Positions 19,630 to 27,641 of a DNA stretch of 64,000 nucleotides are shown in pieces. The stretch's first letter is position 1. Each line of letters begins with the position of its first letter. The notes under the pieces are model-generated. The model saw only the letters and a list, made by a program, of their open reading frames with translations. It was not told where the DNA came from and did not search any database. A program made the position numbers and the translations under genes. This DNA is from Atribacterota bacterium. GTDB lineage: Bacteria; Atribacterota; Atribacteria; Atribacterales; Caldatribacteriaceae. The stretch is taken from positions 85,633-149,632 of the forward strand of contig JBDIWM010000001.1 in the NCBI GenBank assembly GCA_039638595.1. Reading direction: 5' to 3'.

Positions 19630-20598
19630 TTATATAAAGAGTTCGCTCACCGAGCGTTCCCCATGAATCCGTTTGATCGCCTCAGCAAAAATGGGTGCTA
19701 CCGAGAGTACCTTTACTCGATCCTGAACCCGACGACGAAGCATTTCCTGGTCACAGCAAATGGTATTCGTCACCACCACCTCTTCGATACATGATTGACC
19801 GATCCGCTCCAGAGCCGGCTCACTAAAAAGGGGATGCGTGGCACACGCATAGACCCTTTTGGCTCCATGCTTCAGAAGTGCTTCTGCTCCTTCTACGAGC
19901 GTCGCGGCGGTATCAATGAGGTCATCAACCATGATGGCATTTTTCCCTTTCACTTCTCCAATGACATTCATGACCATGACTTCAGAGTAGCTGGGCCGGT
20001 GTTTATCAATCACAGCAAGATCCACACCCAGAAAATTGGCAAAATTGCGCGCTCGAGCTGTCCCCCCCACATCAGGGCTGACCACGACAATATCTTTTAG
20101 CCCCTTCGCCGAAAAATAACGAGCTAAGAGTGACTGTGCTGCCAGGTTATCAACCGGAATGTCAAAAAAACCCTGAATTTGCCCGGCGTGAAGGTCCATG
20201 GTCAAAACCCGATTTACTCCTGCTGTGGTCAGGAGGTTGGCCACCAGTTTTGCAGAAATCGGTTCTCTCCCTTTGGTTTTACGATCCTGCTTACAATATC
20301 CATAAAACGGGATAACCGCGGTGATCCGCTCAGCCGAAGCCCGATTCAGCGCATCAATCATGATCAGGAGTTCCATCAGATGGTCATTCGCTGGAGGAGA
20401 AGTAGGCTGAACCACAAAAACATCGCATCCCCTGACGCTTTCCTCAATCCGCACCCGAATTTCTCCGTTTGGAAAGCGACCTACGTCAACTTTGCCAAGG
20501 GGAATATCCAGGTACCAGCATATTTCCTGTGCCAAAAAGGGGTTAGCCGTCCCGGAAAAAACCTTGAGATGCTGTGCAATTTCAACAAAACCAAACAT
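19630..20598 (-). CDS. prs: Ribose-phosphate pyrophosphokinase
   Basis: Makes PRPP from ribose 5-phosphate and ATP. The 322-residue protein shows 'RFPNGEIRVRIEESVRG', 'VVQPTSPPANDHLMELL', 'YCKQDRKTKGREPIS', 'TMDLHAGQIQGFF', the 'VVVSPDVGGTARARNFA' block and the PRPP loop 'AIMVDDLIDTAATL'. The ATG at 20598 overlaps the glmU TAA (TAATG) and has AGGAGAAG upstream. The glmU-prs-rplY-pth order is a classic bacterial operon. Confidence 0.97.
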   Translation of the reverse strand: MFGFVEIAQHLKVFSGTANPFLAQEICWYLDIPLGKVDVGRFPNGEIRVRIEESVRGCDVFVVQPTSPPANDHLMELLIMIDALNRASAERITAVIPFYGYCKQDRKTKGREPISAKLVANLLTTAGVNRVLTMDLHAGQIQGFFDIPVDNLAAQSLLARYFSAKGLKDIVVVSPDVGGTARARNFANFLGVDLAVIDKHRPSYSEVMVMNVIGEVKGKNAIMVDDLIDTAATLVEGAEALLKHGAKRVYACATHPLFSEPALERIGQSCIEEVVVTNTICCDQEMLRRRVQDRVKVLSVAPIFAEAIKRIHGERSVSELFI

Positions 20599-21977
20599 TA
20601 CTTCTCCTCTCCTCGCTTTCTTTTCGCCCACTCCTCAACGTTTACCTGTTTTGCCCTTCCTATCCCCAGGGCATACGGAGGGACATCCCGGGTAATTGTC
20701 GAACCGGCCGCAGTATATGCTCCTTCCCCGATTCGAACCGGAGCCACGAGCGAATTATTGCTCCCTATAAAGACCCGATCCTCGATAAAGGTGGGATTTT
20801 TTTTCTTCCCATCAAAATTACAGGTAATGGTGCCTGCCCCAACGTTGACCTCTCTTCCCACCTGTGCATCACCAAGGTAACTTAAGTGGAGTGCCTTTGT
20901 TCCTTCACCAATCTGAGAATTTTTCACTTCCACAAAATTGCCTATCCGCACCCCCTTACCAAGCATTGTACCCGGACGAAGGTGAGCAAACGGACCAACC
21001 AGCACATCATCTTCAAGGTAAGCATGTTCAACCACGCTATATTCGATGACACTATTTTGACCAACGACACTGTCCACAATCCTGGCAAAAGGTCCAATTC
21101 TCGTTCCCCTCCCAATTGCACTCTTTCCCTCAATCACGGCTCCGGGATATAACCACACATCACTTTCAACCTCAACGTCCCAGTCAATATAAACCGACTG
21201 TGGATCAAGAATCTTCACTCCTTTTACCCATAGCGAAGCAACTTTCTGCTCACGCACAAGCCCAAAAACACCAGCTAAATCTGCAGGACTATTCACATTC
21301 AGAAATTCTTCTCGCCATTCTACCTGAAAAGCCTGCACAGAAAACCCCTTTTTCCGGCCCACTGCTACTGCATCAGTTAAGTAAAACTCCTTCTGCTGAT
21401 TTTCATCCCGAATCGCCTCCAGGATTGCTCCCAAAATTTCTTTCCGAAAAGCAAACACGCCCACATTGACTTCACGAATTAAACGTTCCTGCGGCGTACA
21501 ATCTTTTTCCTCTACCACCCCTAAGGGAAAACCTTTTTCGTCCCGAATCACCCTTCCAAAACCTCCAGGATTGGGTGAAACGGCCGTCAGGAAGACCACA
21601 TCGACATGCTGTGCTTCGACAAAATGAATCATCGCTTCTATGGTATCCCGGGGAAGAAGAGGCATATCAGCATATACGGTCAGCACCCACTCAATACCAG
21701 CATCACAAAAAGGCAAAGCGCTTTTTACAGCATGTGCCGTACCCCTGGGAATCTCCTGAGTCACAACTTCCACTCTACCTCCAAAAGTTTTTTTTGCTTC
21801 CTCAAGAAAAGAAGGAGAGAACACCGCCAGACGCTTTGCAAATCCAAGCGATTCGGTTACATCGAGCAAATATTCCATCAGCGGCTTACCCAGAACAGGG
21901 AGGAAAACCTTGGGAAGAGGAGAACGCATCCGTTTCCCCTGACCGGCAGCCAAAATCACCAAACACCACTTTTGCAC
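20598..21977 (-). CDS. glmU: Bifunctional UDP-GlcNAc pyrophosphorylase / GlcN-1-P acetyltransferase
   Basis: GlmU makes UDP-GlcNAc for peptidoglycan and outer-membrane glycolipids. The 459-residue protein has an N-terminal uridylyltransferase domain ('LVILAAGQGKRMRSPLPKVF', 'VYADMPLL', 'EVNVGVFAF') and a C-terminal left-handed beta helix with hexapeptide repeats and 'GNFVEVKNSQIGEG', 'LSYLGDAQVG', 'NVGAGTITCNFDG'. The GTG start has GAGG upstream. It probably starts the long operon; tRNA-Gln lies just upstream on the same strand. Confidence 0.97.
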   Translation of the reverse strand: MQKWCLVILAAGQGKRMRSPLPKVFLPVLGKPLMEYLLDVTESLGFAKRLAVFSPSFLEEAKKTFGGRVEVVTQEIPRGTAHAVKSALPFCDAGIEWVLTVYADMPLLPRDTIEAMIHFVEAQHVDVVFLTAVSPNPGGFGRVIRDEKGFPLGVVEEKDCTPQERLIREVNVGVFAFRKEILGAILEAIRDENQQKEFYLTDAVAVGRKKGFSVQAFQVEWREEFLNVNSPADLAGVFGLVREQKVASLWVKGVKILDPQSVYIDWDVEVESDVWLYPGAVIEGKSAIGRGTRIGPFARIVDSVVGQNSVIEYSVVEHAYLEDDVLVGPFAHLRPGTMLGKGVRIGNFVEVKNSQIGEGTKALHLSYLGDAQVGREVNVGAGTITCNFDGKKKNPTFIEDRVFIGSNNSLVAPVRIGEGAYTAAGSTITRDVPPYALGIGRAKQVNVEEWAKRKRGEEK

Positions 21978-22010
21978 CGTGTTTCCCTCATCTCCAAAAA
22001 TAGAAAAAGA

Positions 22011-22085
22011 TGGCTGGGGCGGAAGGATTCGAACCTTCGAATAAGGGATCCAAAGTCCCTTGCCTTACCGCTTGGCCACGCCCCA
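22011..22085 (-). tRNA. tRNA-Gln (anticodon TTG)
   Basis: A full cloverleaf can be drawn on the minus strand: acceptor TGGGGCG/CGCCCCA, discriminator G, encoded CCA, T-arm with GGTTCGAATCC, and a 5-bp anticodon stem AGGGA/TCCCT whose 7-base loop CTTTGGA gives anticodon TTG. It is 75 nt including CCA and reads CAA codons. Confidence 0.95.
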
Positions 22086-22547
22086 TCCCTTGCGCAGAGC
22101 GCTTTCAATTATATCCCGAAGGTTCATGGGTGTCAACGAGATGTACAAGTTCACCTCGTGGGCACGCTCGATAAGACCAGTATCCTTCAGTAAACCCGGG
22201 GTGTCCTGGATTCCAAACTCCAATTTAGTCATTTTTATTGTACACTTCTTTCGTCCATCTTTGAAGGTGAAAACGCGGGCTTGAAAATTAATTTCGTCAT
22301 CATGGAGATTCCAGAACTCTCCCGGAAGGTTCGTTTTCATCACCTGACCATTGTCTTGACCAAATCGATCGTAACCCGAAAATAAAGGGAGGAAAAGGCG
22401 GAACTGAAAAACCCCATACCCTGCCTTTTCAGAAAGGGAACGGATACCGAGCGTATCAACAGCGATGAAGTCACCGGAAGTTTGGAAATCTCAGTCTGAG
22501 ATTACAGCCAGCGTGAGGACACAGAATTCTATCGCTTTTTGTTTATC
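22065..22547 (-). pseudogene. Decayed gene for a probable exported protein
   Basis: The frame encodes a coherent protein well beyond its first possible start at 22343: upstream it continues as '...GVFQFRLFLPLFSGYDRF...' and before that a hydrophobic, signal-like 'IEFCVLTLAVISD'. An in-frame TGA (22491-22493) separates the two, and no ATG, GTG or TTG begins the upstream part. The 3' end runs 21 bases into tRNA-Gln. The C-terminal part could still be made from the ATG at 22340 as about 91 residues. I do not recognise the family. Confidence 0.45.
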
Positions 22548-22773
22548 CTACCTATTGCAGATTCACATGAATTTATATCTGAAAATAGCAGAGAAAATAT
22601 GCAGGGAAACAATTGAAAGGTGATGCGAAAAACCGAGCAACTCAAAAAAAGAAACTCCGTAAAGCGCAAAAATGCAGCCAAAAAAACTATTTCCACCTCG
22701 ACGAAAACTCAAAACACTCAGTAAAAATCGATAATCACCCATGCTATCGTAGAGTTCAAGAAAAAGAGTCTAC

Positions 22774-23769
22774 TTACTTATTCCCCTTTACTGCCCTGAA
22801 GAAACTACGGTATTCAAAAAGGATGGAAAAGACTTTAGGATCAAAACGCTTCCTTTCCTTTTCCATTATGGCATATGCTTCATCCAGGGAATAAGCAGGA
22901 CGATAATGACGTGCAGATGTCAAAGCATTAAACACATCTGCTACCGCCACAATCCGAGCCGAAAGCGGAATCTCTTCGCCTCGCAGACCATAGGGATATC
23001 CCGAACCATCAAAGCGTTCATGATGATAGAGGGCTACTTCGTAACAGGTCTTGAGTATTTCATTTTCGGGATGGCGCATGATAGCTTCTTTCAGGATATC
23101 TGCTCCATAGAACGTATGATTTTCGACCAACTTCCGTTCCTCAGGAGTATAAGGACCAGGTTTACGAAGAAGGTCGGTGGAGATAATAATTTTCCCGATG
23201 TCATGGAAAGCGGAAGCGATTCGGAGTCGTTCCGCAAATCGAAGATCCTCCACTTCGTAACGCTCACTATAAGCACGAGCAAGGATGAAGGAGAGAATAC
23301 GAATATCGCGAACATGTTTCCCAGTATGGCCATCTTGCATTTCAATGATTTTTAAGGGTAGTTCAAGTACCACATCAAGTGTTGACCAGGTAAGTTTACG
23401 AAGCCCAGAGCGGAGATAGGCAAAGAGTTTTTTTGCCGATACCGGTTTTTCCAGAAAATCATCGGCACCACATTCTAAAGCACGGATGACGGCTTCTTCT
23501 TCACCATGACCAGAAAGGACGATAATATATGGATAAACATAGGAAAGCCGGTTACGTAACGCCGTAATCATTTCAAAACCATCCATTTCCGGCATACTGA
23601 GATCGGTGATGATAATTCGATAGGCATGAGGATGCCCCTCAAATATTTCCAGCGCTTCCTTTCCATTTCCGGCGCTTTGCACTTCGTATCCCCATGTTTC
23701 AAGGTATTTTGCAATGACCTCTATGATAACCGGTTCGTCATCCACAAGAAGAACTTTAAAATCGCTCAC
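22774..23769 (-). CDS. Response regulator with HD-GYP phosphodiesterase domain
   Basis: A 331-residue protein. A receiver domain (1-125) with acidic pocket 'VDDE' and phospho-acceptor Asp56 is joined to an HD-GYP domain (about 145-325) with 'FHDIGKI', 'LVENHTFYGADIL' and 'YHHERFDGSGYPYGLRG'. HD-GYP enzymes hydrolyse cyclic di-GMP, and all key metal and GYP residues are present. It is the last gene of the chemosensory operon, 11 bases after a CheX-like gene. It is the likely output: phosphotransfer from CheA would set c-di-GMP turnover. That link is inferred. Confidence 0.93.
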   Translation of the reverse strand: MSDFKVLLVDDEPVIIEVIAKYLETWGYEVQSAGNGKEALEIFEGHPHAYRIIITDLSMPEMDGFEMITALRNRLSYVYPYIIVLSGHGEEEAVIRALECGADDFLEKPVSAKKLFAYLRSGLRKLTWSTLDVVLELPLKIIEMQDGHTGKHVRDIRILSFILARAYSERYEVEDLRFAERLRIASAFHDIGKIIISTDLLRKPGPYTPEERKLVENHTFYGADILKEAIMRHPENEILKTCYEVALYHHERFDGSGYPYGLRGEEIPLSARIVAVADVFNALTSARHYRPAYSLDEAYAIMEKERKRFDPKVFSILFEYRSFFRAVKGNK

Positions 23770-23779
23770 GGTGAACCCC

Positions 23780-24220
23780 TTACGAAACGCTCAGACCAGC
23801 CAAAAGCAACCCTCCTCCGATAAACAAAGAAACTTTTTCTGCTGGCATGGTATTCAGTATTCCCCGCACTACCCCACCCATCACCCCGGTGGGGGGAGTA
23901 GCTACCATCATCACATTGAGACGAGTCAAAAACGAGCCACATATCATGGTAGCGAGTTCTGAAAGGGCGCTTAAACCCATTTCAGAAGAAAGCCCACTAA
24001 CATCGCCAATCATGATGCCAAGGAGAAACGAAGCCGCTTTTTCATCGAACTCCAGGCTCATAATTCCCTTCCGTTCTCCATTACATTCCAGAAGACCGGT
24101 GATGACACAGAGGACACCTGTTACCAGGTGCATATCTTCTTTAATAATTTTAAACTCGCCCAACTCAAGACCAAATGCCGAGAGTACTTCCTGAAGCGCA
24201 CTGCCCAGTTCGGTAATCAT
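23780..24220 (-). CDS. CheX-like phosphatase domain protein, catalytic Asn missing
   Basis: A 146-residue CheC/CheX/FliY-type domain. CheX dephosphorylates CheY with a Glu-x-x-Asn motif in one helix. Here the motif reads 'LSELATMICGSF', with Thr where Asn is expected, whereas the neighbour at 24217-24699 keeps it. The Thr codon (ACC) is clear in the sequence. The protein may be a catalytically dead partner or a heterodimer subunit. It overlaps the next CheX-like gene by 4 bases. Confidence 0.8.
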   Translation of the reverse strand: MITELGSALQEVLSAFGLELGEFKIIKEDMHLVTGVLCVITGLLECNGERKGIMSLEFDEKAASFLLGIMIGDVSGLSSEMGLSALSELATMICGSFLTRLNVMMVATPPTGVMGGVVRGILNTMPAEKVSLFIGGGLLLAGLSVS

Positions 24221-24699
24221 GCGTTTTCCTCCAGCAAAATATTCATCTCCACATGGCCATGAGGAGTTTCAAAAACAACATGCGAGCCCCTCATGCCAAA
24301 GTTGAAGAATACCAGTCGTTCTCCCCAGAACGAACTTGGTGGCGCAGGTCGTACATTTTTGCCTGGGAAACGATTATTCACTCTGGTAAGGGCGTGACCA
24401 GCAACTAAGTTTCCAAACTCACTCACTGCCAGGATTTGTTCCTCCCAGGACGATGATGGATGACCACTCATGGTTCCATACAGCATGTTGAGAAAGGATT
24501 CTGGAACACCCAACCAGAATCTCCCTGAAAACCCTCCCGAAAAACCGACCACAGCCACAACACCATCAAACTGAATTTGGGAAATTTCCACTTCTCTTTT
24601 CGAAATCTCGCGAATACCTACACCGAGAAGCTGTACACAAACTTCTTGCGTTGCTTCAATAAAGTCCTGTACAATTTCGTAGATTTCTGCCTCGCTCAT
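24217..24699 (-). CDS. cheX: CheX-like CheY-phosphatase
   Basis: A 160-residue CheX-family protein. The motif 'VSEFGNLVAGHALTRVNN' contains the catalytic Glu and Asn in the right spacing, followed by the Gly and Asn-rich turn usual for the family. It should remove phosphate from one or both CheY proteins of the operon. It forms a tandem pair with the Asn-less copy downstream and lies 4 bases after cheY. Confidence 0.86.
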   Translation of the reverse strand: MSEAEIYEIVQDFIEATQEVCVQLLGVGIREISKREVEISQIQFDGVVAVVGFSGGFSGRFWLGVPESFLNMLYGTMSGHPSSSWEEQILAVSEFGNLVAGHALTRVNNRFPGKNVRPAPPSSFWGERLVFFNFGMRGSHVVFETPHGHVEMNILLEENA

Positions 24700-24703
24700 A
24701 TCG

Positions 24704-25063
24704 CTACCCCCTCGCTAAATCCTCCAAAACCTCAAGGAGCCTTTGAGCAGTAAATGGCTTTTGAAGAGACACATGAATTCCCATGTTCATGGCTTTCTTC
24801 AAGAGATTCTCGTCTCCCATGGCGCTGAGAAGTAAAATTTTTGCTTCGGGGTTTAGCATCAAGATTTCCTCCGCTGCTTGTAGGCCATCTTTGACAGGCA
24901 TGGTGACATCGAGCGTTACAATATCGGGGTTGAGTTCCCGATAGAGTGCTACCGCTTCCTCTCCGTTTTTAGCTTCTCCAATCACCTCAAATTTTGAACC
25001 CATACAGGCCTTTTTGACCATATTTCTGACAAGGGGTGAATCGTCCACTACCAGGACCCGCAT
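24704..25063 (-). CDS. cheY: CheY-type single-domain response regulator
   Basis: A 119-residue receiver with 'VVDDSPLVRN', phospho-acceptor Asp52 ('VTLDVTMPVKDG'), Ser/Thr switch in 'LLLSAMGD' and Lys in 'LQKPFTAQ'. It has no output domain. It sits between cheB and cheX, and is one of two CheY proteins in this operon. CheA is the expected phosphate donor. Confidence 0.93.
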   Translation of the reverse strand: MRVLVVDDSPLVRNMVKKACMGSKFEVIGEAKNGEEAVALYRELNPDIVTLDVTMPVKDGLQAAEEILMLNPEAKILLLSAMGDENLLKKAMNMGIHVSLQKPFTAQRLLEVLEDLARG

Positions 25064-25069
25064 ATCGCG

Positions 25070-26134
25070 TCACCTCGTTCCCACCTTTTTCACAATCTCT
25101 CTATAAATTTGGTACGACGGAAGAACCACATCCGTCCCACCTCTTACGATGGCTTCTTGGGGCATACCAAAAACGATCGCCGTTTCTTCAGATTCAGCGA
25201 TGGTATACCCTCCACTCTGGCGTATTCTCACCATGGCTTCAGCACCATCGTCCCCCATACCTGTCATGAGCACCCCTACCATTCGTTCACCAAAAACTTC
25301 CAGTACCGACATCATCATCACATCCACCGAAGGCATGAACATATGTTTGGGAATGGTGGAAAGGAGAATCAGAATTTCTTCTCCTTTACGTCCTACTTTG
25401 AGGTGATATCCCCCTTTCCCCACGTATACCACTCCTGGCTCCACCAACATACCATTTTCTGCTTCCACCACTCTAAGAGCACAGTAAGTATTGAGCCTCT
25501 CCGCATAAGATTTCGTAAAAGCAGGAGGCATGTGCTGGACGAGAAACACCGCCGCGTTCAACTCGGCTGGAAGGAATGGTAATACATCATAAATGGTTTT
25601 TGGCCCTCCAGTGGATATCCCAATGGCCACGGCTGAGAAGGAAAGGAACGGTTGCCGGTGACGGAACACCTTTTTTTCAACGGGAGAAACCGCTTTTCGC
25701 TGAGCAAGTCTTTGCAGAATGCGTTTCTTTCGGGAAGCTTTACAGGCAGCGCGCAACTTTTCCAGGAGTTCTTCCTGCACCAGATAAACATTAGTCGAAA
25801 CCGTTCCACCAGGTTTGGCCACACAATCAAACGCCCCAAGCTCCAGTGCTTCAAAAGTCGTTACGGAACCATCCTGGGTAAGAGAAGAGACCACCACCAC
25901 AGGAGCGATGGCTTCCTCTACGATAATCTGGAGGGCTGTCAAGCCATCCATTTTAGGCATATTGACATCCATGGTGATAACATCTGGGTGCAATGTCCGG
26001 GCCTTTTCCACCGCATCTTCTCCATCTCGGGCAACATCGATCACTTCAAAATCTGGTGACGCTGCAATGATCCTAGTTAACACCTTACGCATCAAGGCTG
26101 AATCATCGACTACCAGTACTCGCCACTTTTCCAA
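25070..26134 (-). CDS. cheB: Chemotaxis protein-glutamate methylesterase CheB
   Basis: A 354-residue protein: receiver domain with Asp56, linker, then the methylesterase domain. The catalytic triad is visible: Ser in 'AIGISTGGPKTIYDV', His in 'FLVQHMPPAFTKSYAERL' and Asp in 'LMTGMGDDGAEAM'. CheB removes methyl groups from the receptor and also deamidates it in some species. Its partner CheR is encoded at 34972. It lies 5 bases from the triple-CheW gene. Confidence 0.97.
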   Translation of the reverse strand: MEKWRVLVVDDSALMRKVLTRIIAASPDFEVIDVARDGEDAVEKARTLHPDVITMDVNMPKMDGLTALQIIVEEAIAPVVVVSSLTQDGSVTTFEALELGAFDCVAKPGGTVSTNVYLVQEELLEKLRAACKASRKKRILQRLAQRKAVSPVEKKVFRHRQPFLSFSAVAIGISTGGPKTIYDVLPFLPAELNAAVFLVQHMPPAFTKSYAERLNTYCALRVVEAENGMLVEPGVVYVGKGGYHLKVGRKGEEILILLSTIPKHMFMPSVDVMMMSVLEVFGERMVGVLMTGMGDDGAEAMVRIRQSGGYTIAESEETAIVFGMPQEAIVRGGTDVVLPSYQIYREIVKKVGTR

Positions 26135-26139
26135 GATAC

Positions 26140-27639
26140 TTACTCTCCTTCCTGAAACCTTTTCAGCGCTTTTTTCGGTACCCTTTTTTGAGGTTCCTCT
26201 TTGGTTTCCCCCTCCAGGATTTTCGCCATCGTTTCAATTTCCCTCTCACTAAAAATCCGATTAAGGTCAAGGATAAGGATGATTTCCTCTTCCAGACGAG
26301 CGACGTTTTTGATAAACCTTCCCGACTCACCCGATAACACGACTTCGGGCACGGTGGATATAGCGCTCTGCGGGATTTTTTCCACACCCTCCACTGCATC
26401 AACAATCAAACCGGTCTTTTTCTCCTCGATTTCGGCCACGATAATTCGGGTGGATTCGTCCCGCTTACCCTGGATAAGACCAAAGTGCCTGCGCAAATCC
26501 ACAATCGGGGTCACTTCACCCCGAAGATTCATCACTCCTTCCAGAAATTCTGGAGCTCGGGGAACTCTGGTAATGGTAGCAATGCGGTTGATTTCTCGTA
26601 CCTCCTCAATATCAACACCATACCGTTCTTCCGCCACCCGGAAAATGATGTACTGCGTTTCTACCTCTCGACCTATGGTTTTCGCTTCCCGACTCCGTTC
26701 TCCTCCCTCCTGAGACAACCCCGCAACTTCTTCTGAAAGCAAGGCGTCACTGCGTAGAATCATTATGGTCTGTTCCTCTTTGCGCACGATACCGGCAATT
26801 CCTTTTTTGCCAGCCTGTTCAAACAGGGAAGGTGGCTTCTGAATCTCACTTTTGCGTACCCGCAAAACTTCATGAATGCGGTCAACGATGAGTCCAAATT
26901 GCCTCCCGCGCAATCGGAGGACAATGACCTTGGTAAACTCATCCGTGCTTGCCGCAGGAAGAGCGAGCATGGTACGCAGATCAACGATGGGAAGGACGGT
27001 GCTCCGGAGATGAATCACTCCTTTGACATGGGGTGGTACATCCGGTACTTCAGTTGGCCTAGCGTAACGAATGATTTCTTGAACATCTTGAATGGGAAAT
27101 GCATATTCTTCGCCAGCCAGTGCAAAGCTTACAATTTGCACATATTCCTCCACCCGTTTTTCATCGAATTTCTTGTCAACAGTTCGAGCTTCTCCAGAAC
27201 GAGCGTCAAAATGCGCTTCCGAAACACCCATGGTAAAGAGTTTTTCTATCTCTAAGATCATCTGCAGTGTTTCGCCGGTACGAATAACCCTGCGCACCAG
27301 TTCGCTCGCCGTTGAAGCTTCCTCTATCCGGTCTTCCGTAATCTGAATCACCTGCGCTGTACGATCCACGACTACTCCCAGCGTTCTCCCCTTCCAATCA
27401 AGGACAACCACCTTAGAAGTCTCGAGGTCCTCTTCCTCAAAACCCATTCTTTGCCGAATACTCATCACTGGGAGGATTTCCCCCCGAAGATTGGCAACCC
27501 CCCGCACATATGCCGGTGTCAGTGGAACCCTGGTCACTTTGGGAACCCGAACGATTTCCCGCACATATTCAACTGGTACAGCATACATTTCCCCGGCAAT
27601 GGCAAAGGTGACATACTTCGCTTCAGCTGTAGCAAGCAT
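26140..27639 (-). CDS. Adaptor protein with three fused CheW domains
   Basis: A 499-residue protein with three complete CheW domains, at about 1-150, 165-320 and 330-485. Each begins with the same pattern ('YVTFAIAGEMYAVPVEYVRE', 'IVSFALAGEEYAFPIQDVQE', 'YIIFRVAEERYGVDIEEVRE') and contains the 'GVxxLRxxxxPIxDLR'-type strand. A normal CheW has one domain and bridges receptor and CheA. Three in a chain could build dense or membrane-free arrays. The ATG at 27639 has GGAGG 7 bases upstream, overlapping the receptor stop. Confidence 0.94.
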   Translation of the reverse strand: MLATAEAKYVTFAIAGEMYAVPVEYVREIVRVPKVTRVPLTPAYVRGVANLRGEILPVMSIRQRMGFEEEDLETSKVVVLDWKGRTLGVVVDRTAQVIQITEDRIEEASTASELVRRVIRTGETLQMILEIEKLFTMGVSEAHFDARSGEARTVDKKFDEKRVEEYVQIVSFALAGEEYAFPIQDVQEIIRYARPTEVPDVPPHVKGVIHLRSTVLPIVDLRTMLALPAASTDEFTKVIVLRLRGRQFGLIVDRIHEVLRVRKSEIQKPPSLFEQAGKKGIAGIVRKEEQTIMILRSDALLSEEVAGLSQEGGERSREAKTIGREVETQYIIFRVAEERYGVDIEEVREINRIATITRVPRAPEFLEGVMNLRGEVTPIVDLRRHFGLIQGKRDESTRIIVAEIEEKKTGLIVDAVEGVEKIPQSAISTVPEVVLSGESGRFIKNVARLEEEIILILDLNRIFSEREIETMAKILEGETKEEPQKRVPKKALKRFQEGE

Positions 27640-27641
27640 GC

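Noticed and set aside
21606..22193. 195-codon plus-strand frame over glmU and tRNA-Gln
   Set aside because: It is antisense to glmU and runs through a tRNA gene on the opposite strand; no family resemblance.
22613..22894. 93-codon plus-strand frame upstream of the HD-GYP gene end
   Set aside because: Lys/Ser-rich sequence that overlaps the 3' end of the HD-GYP gene antisense, without ribosome site.
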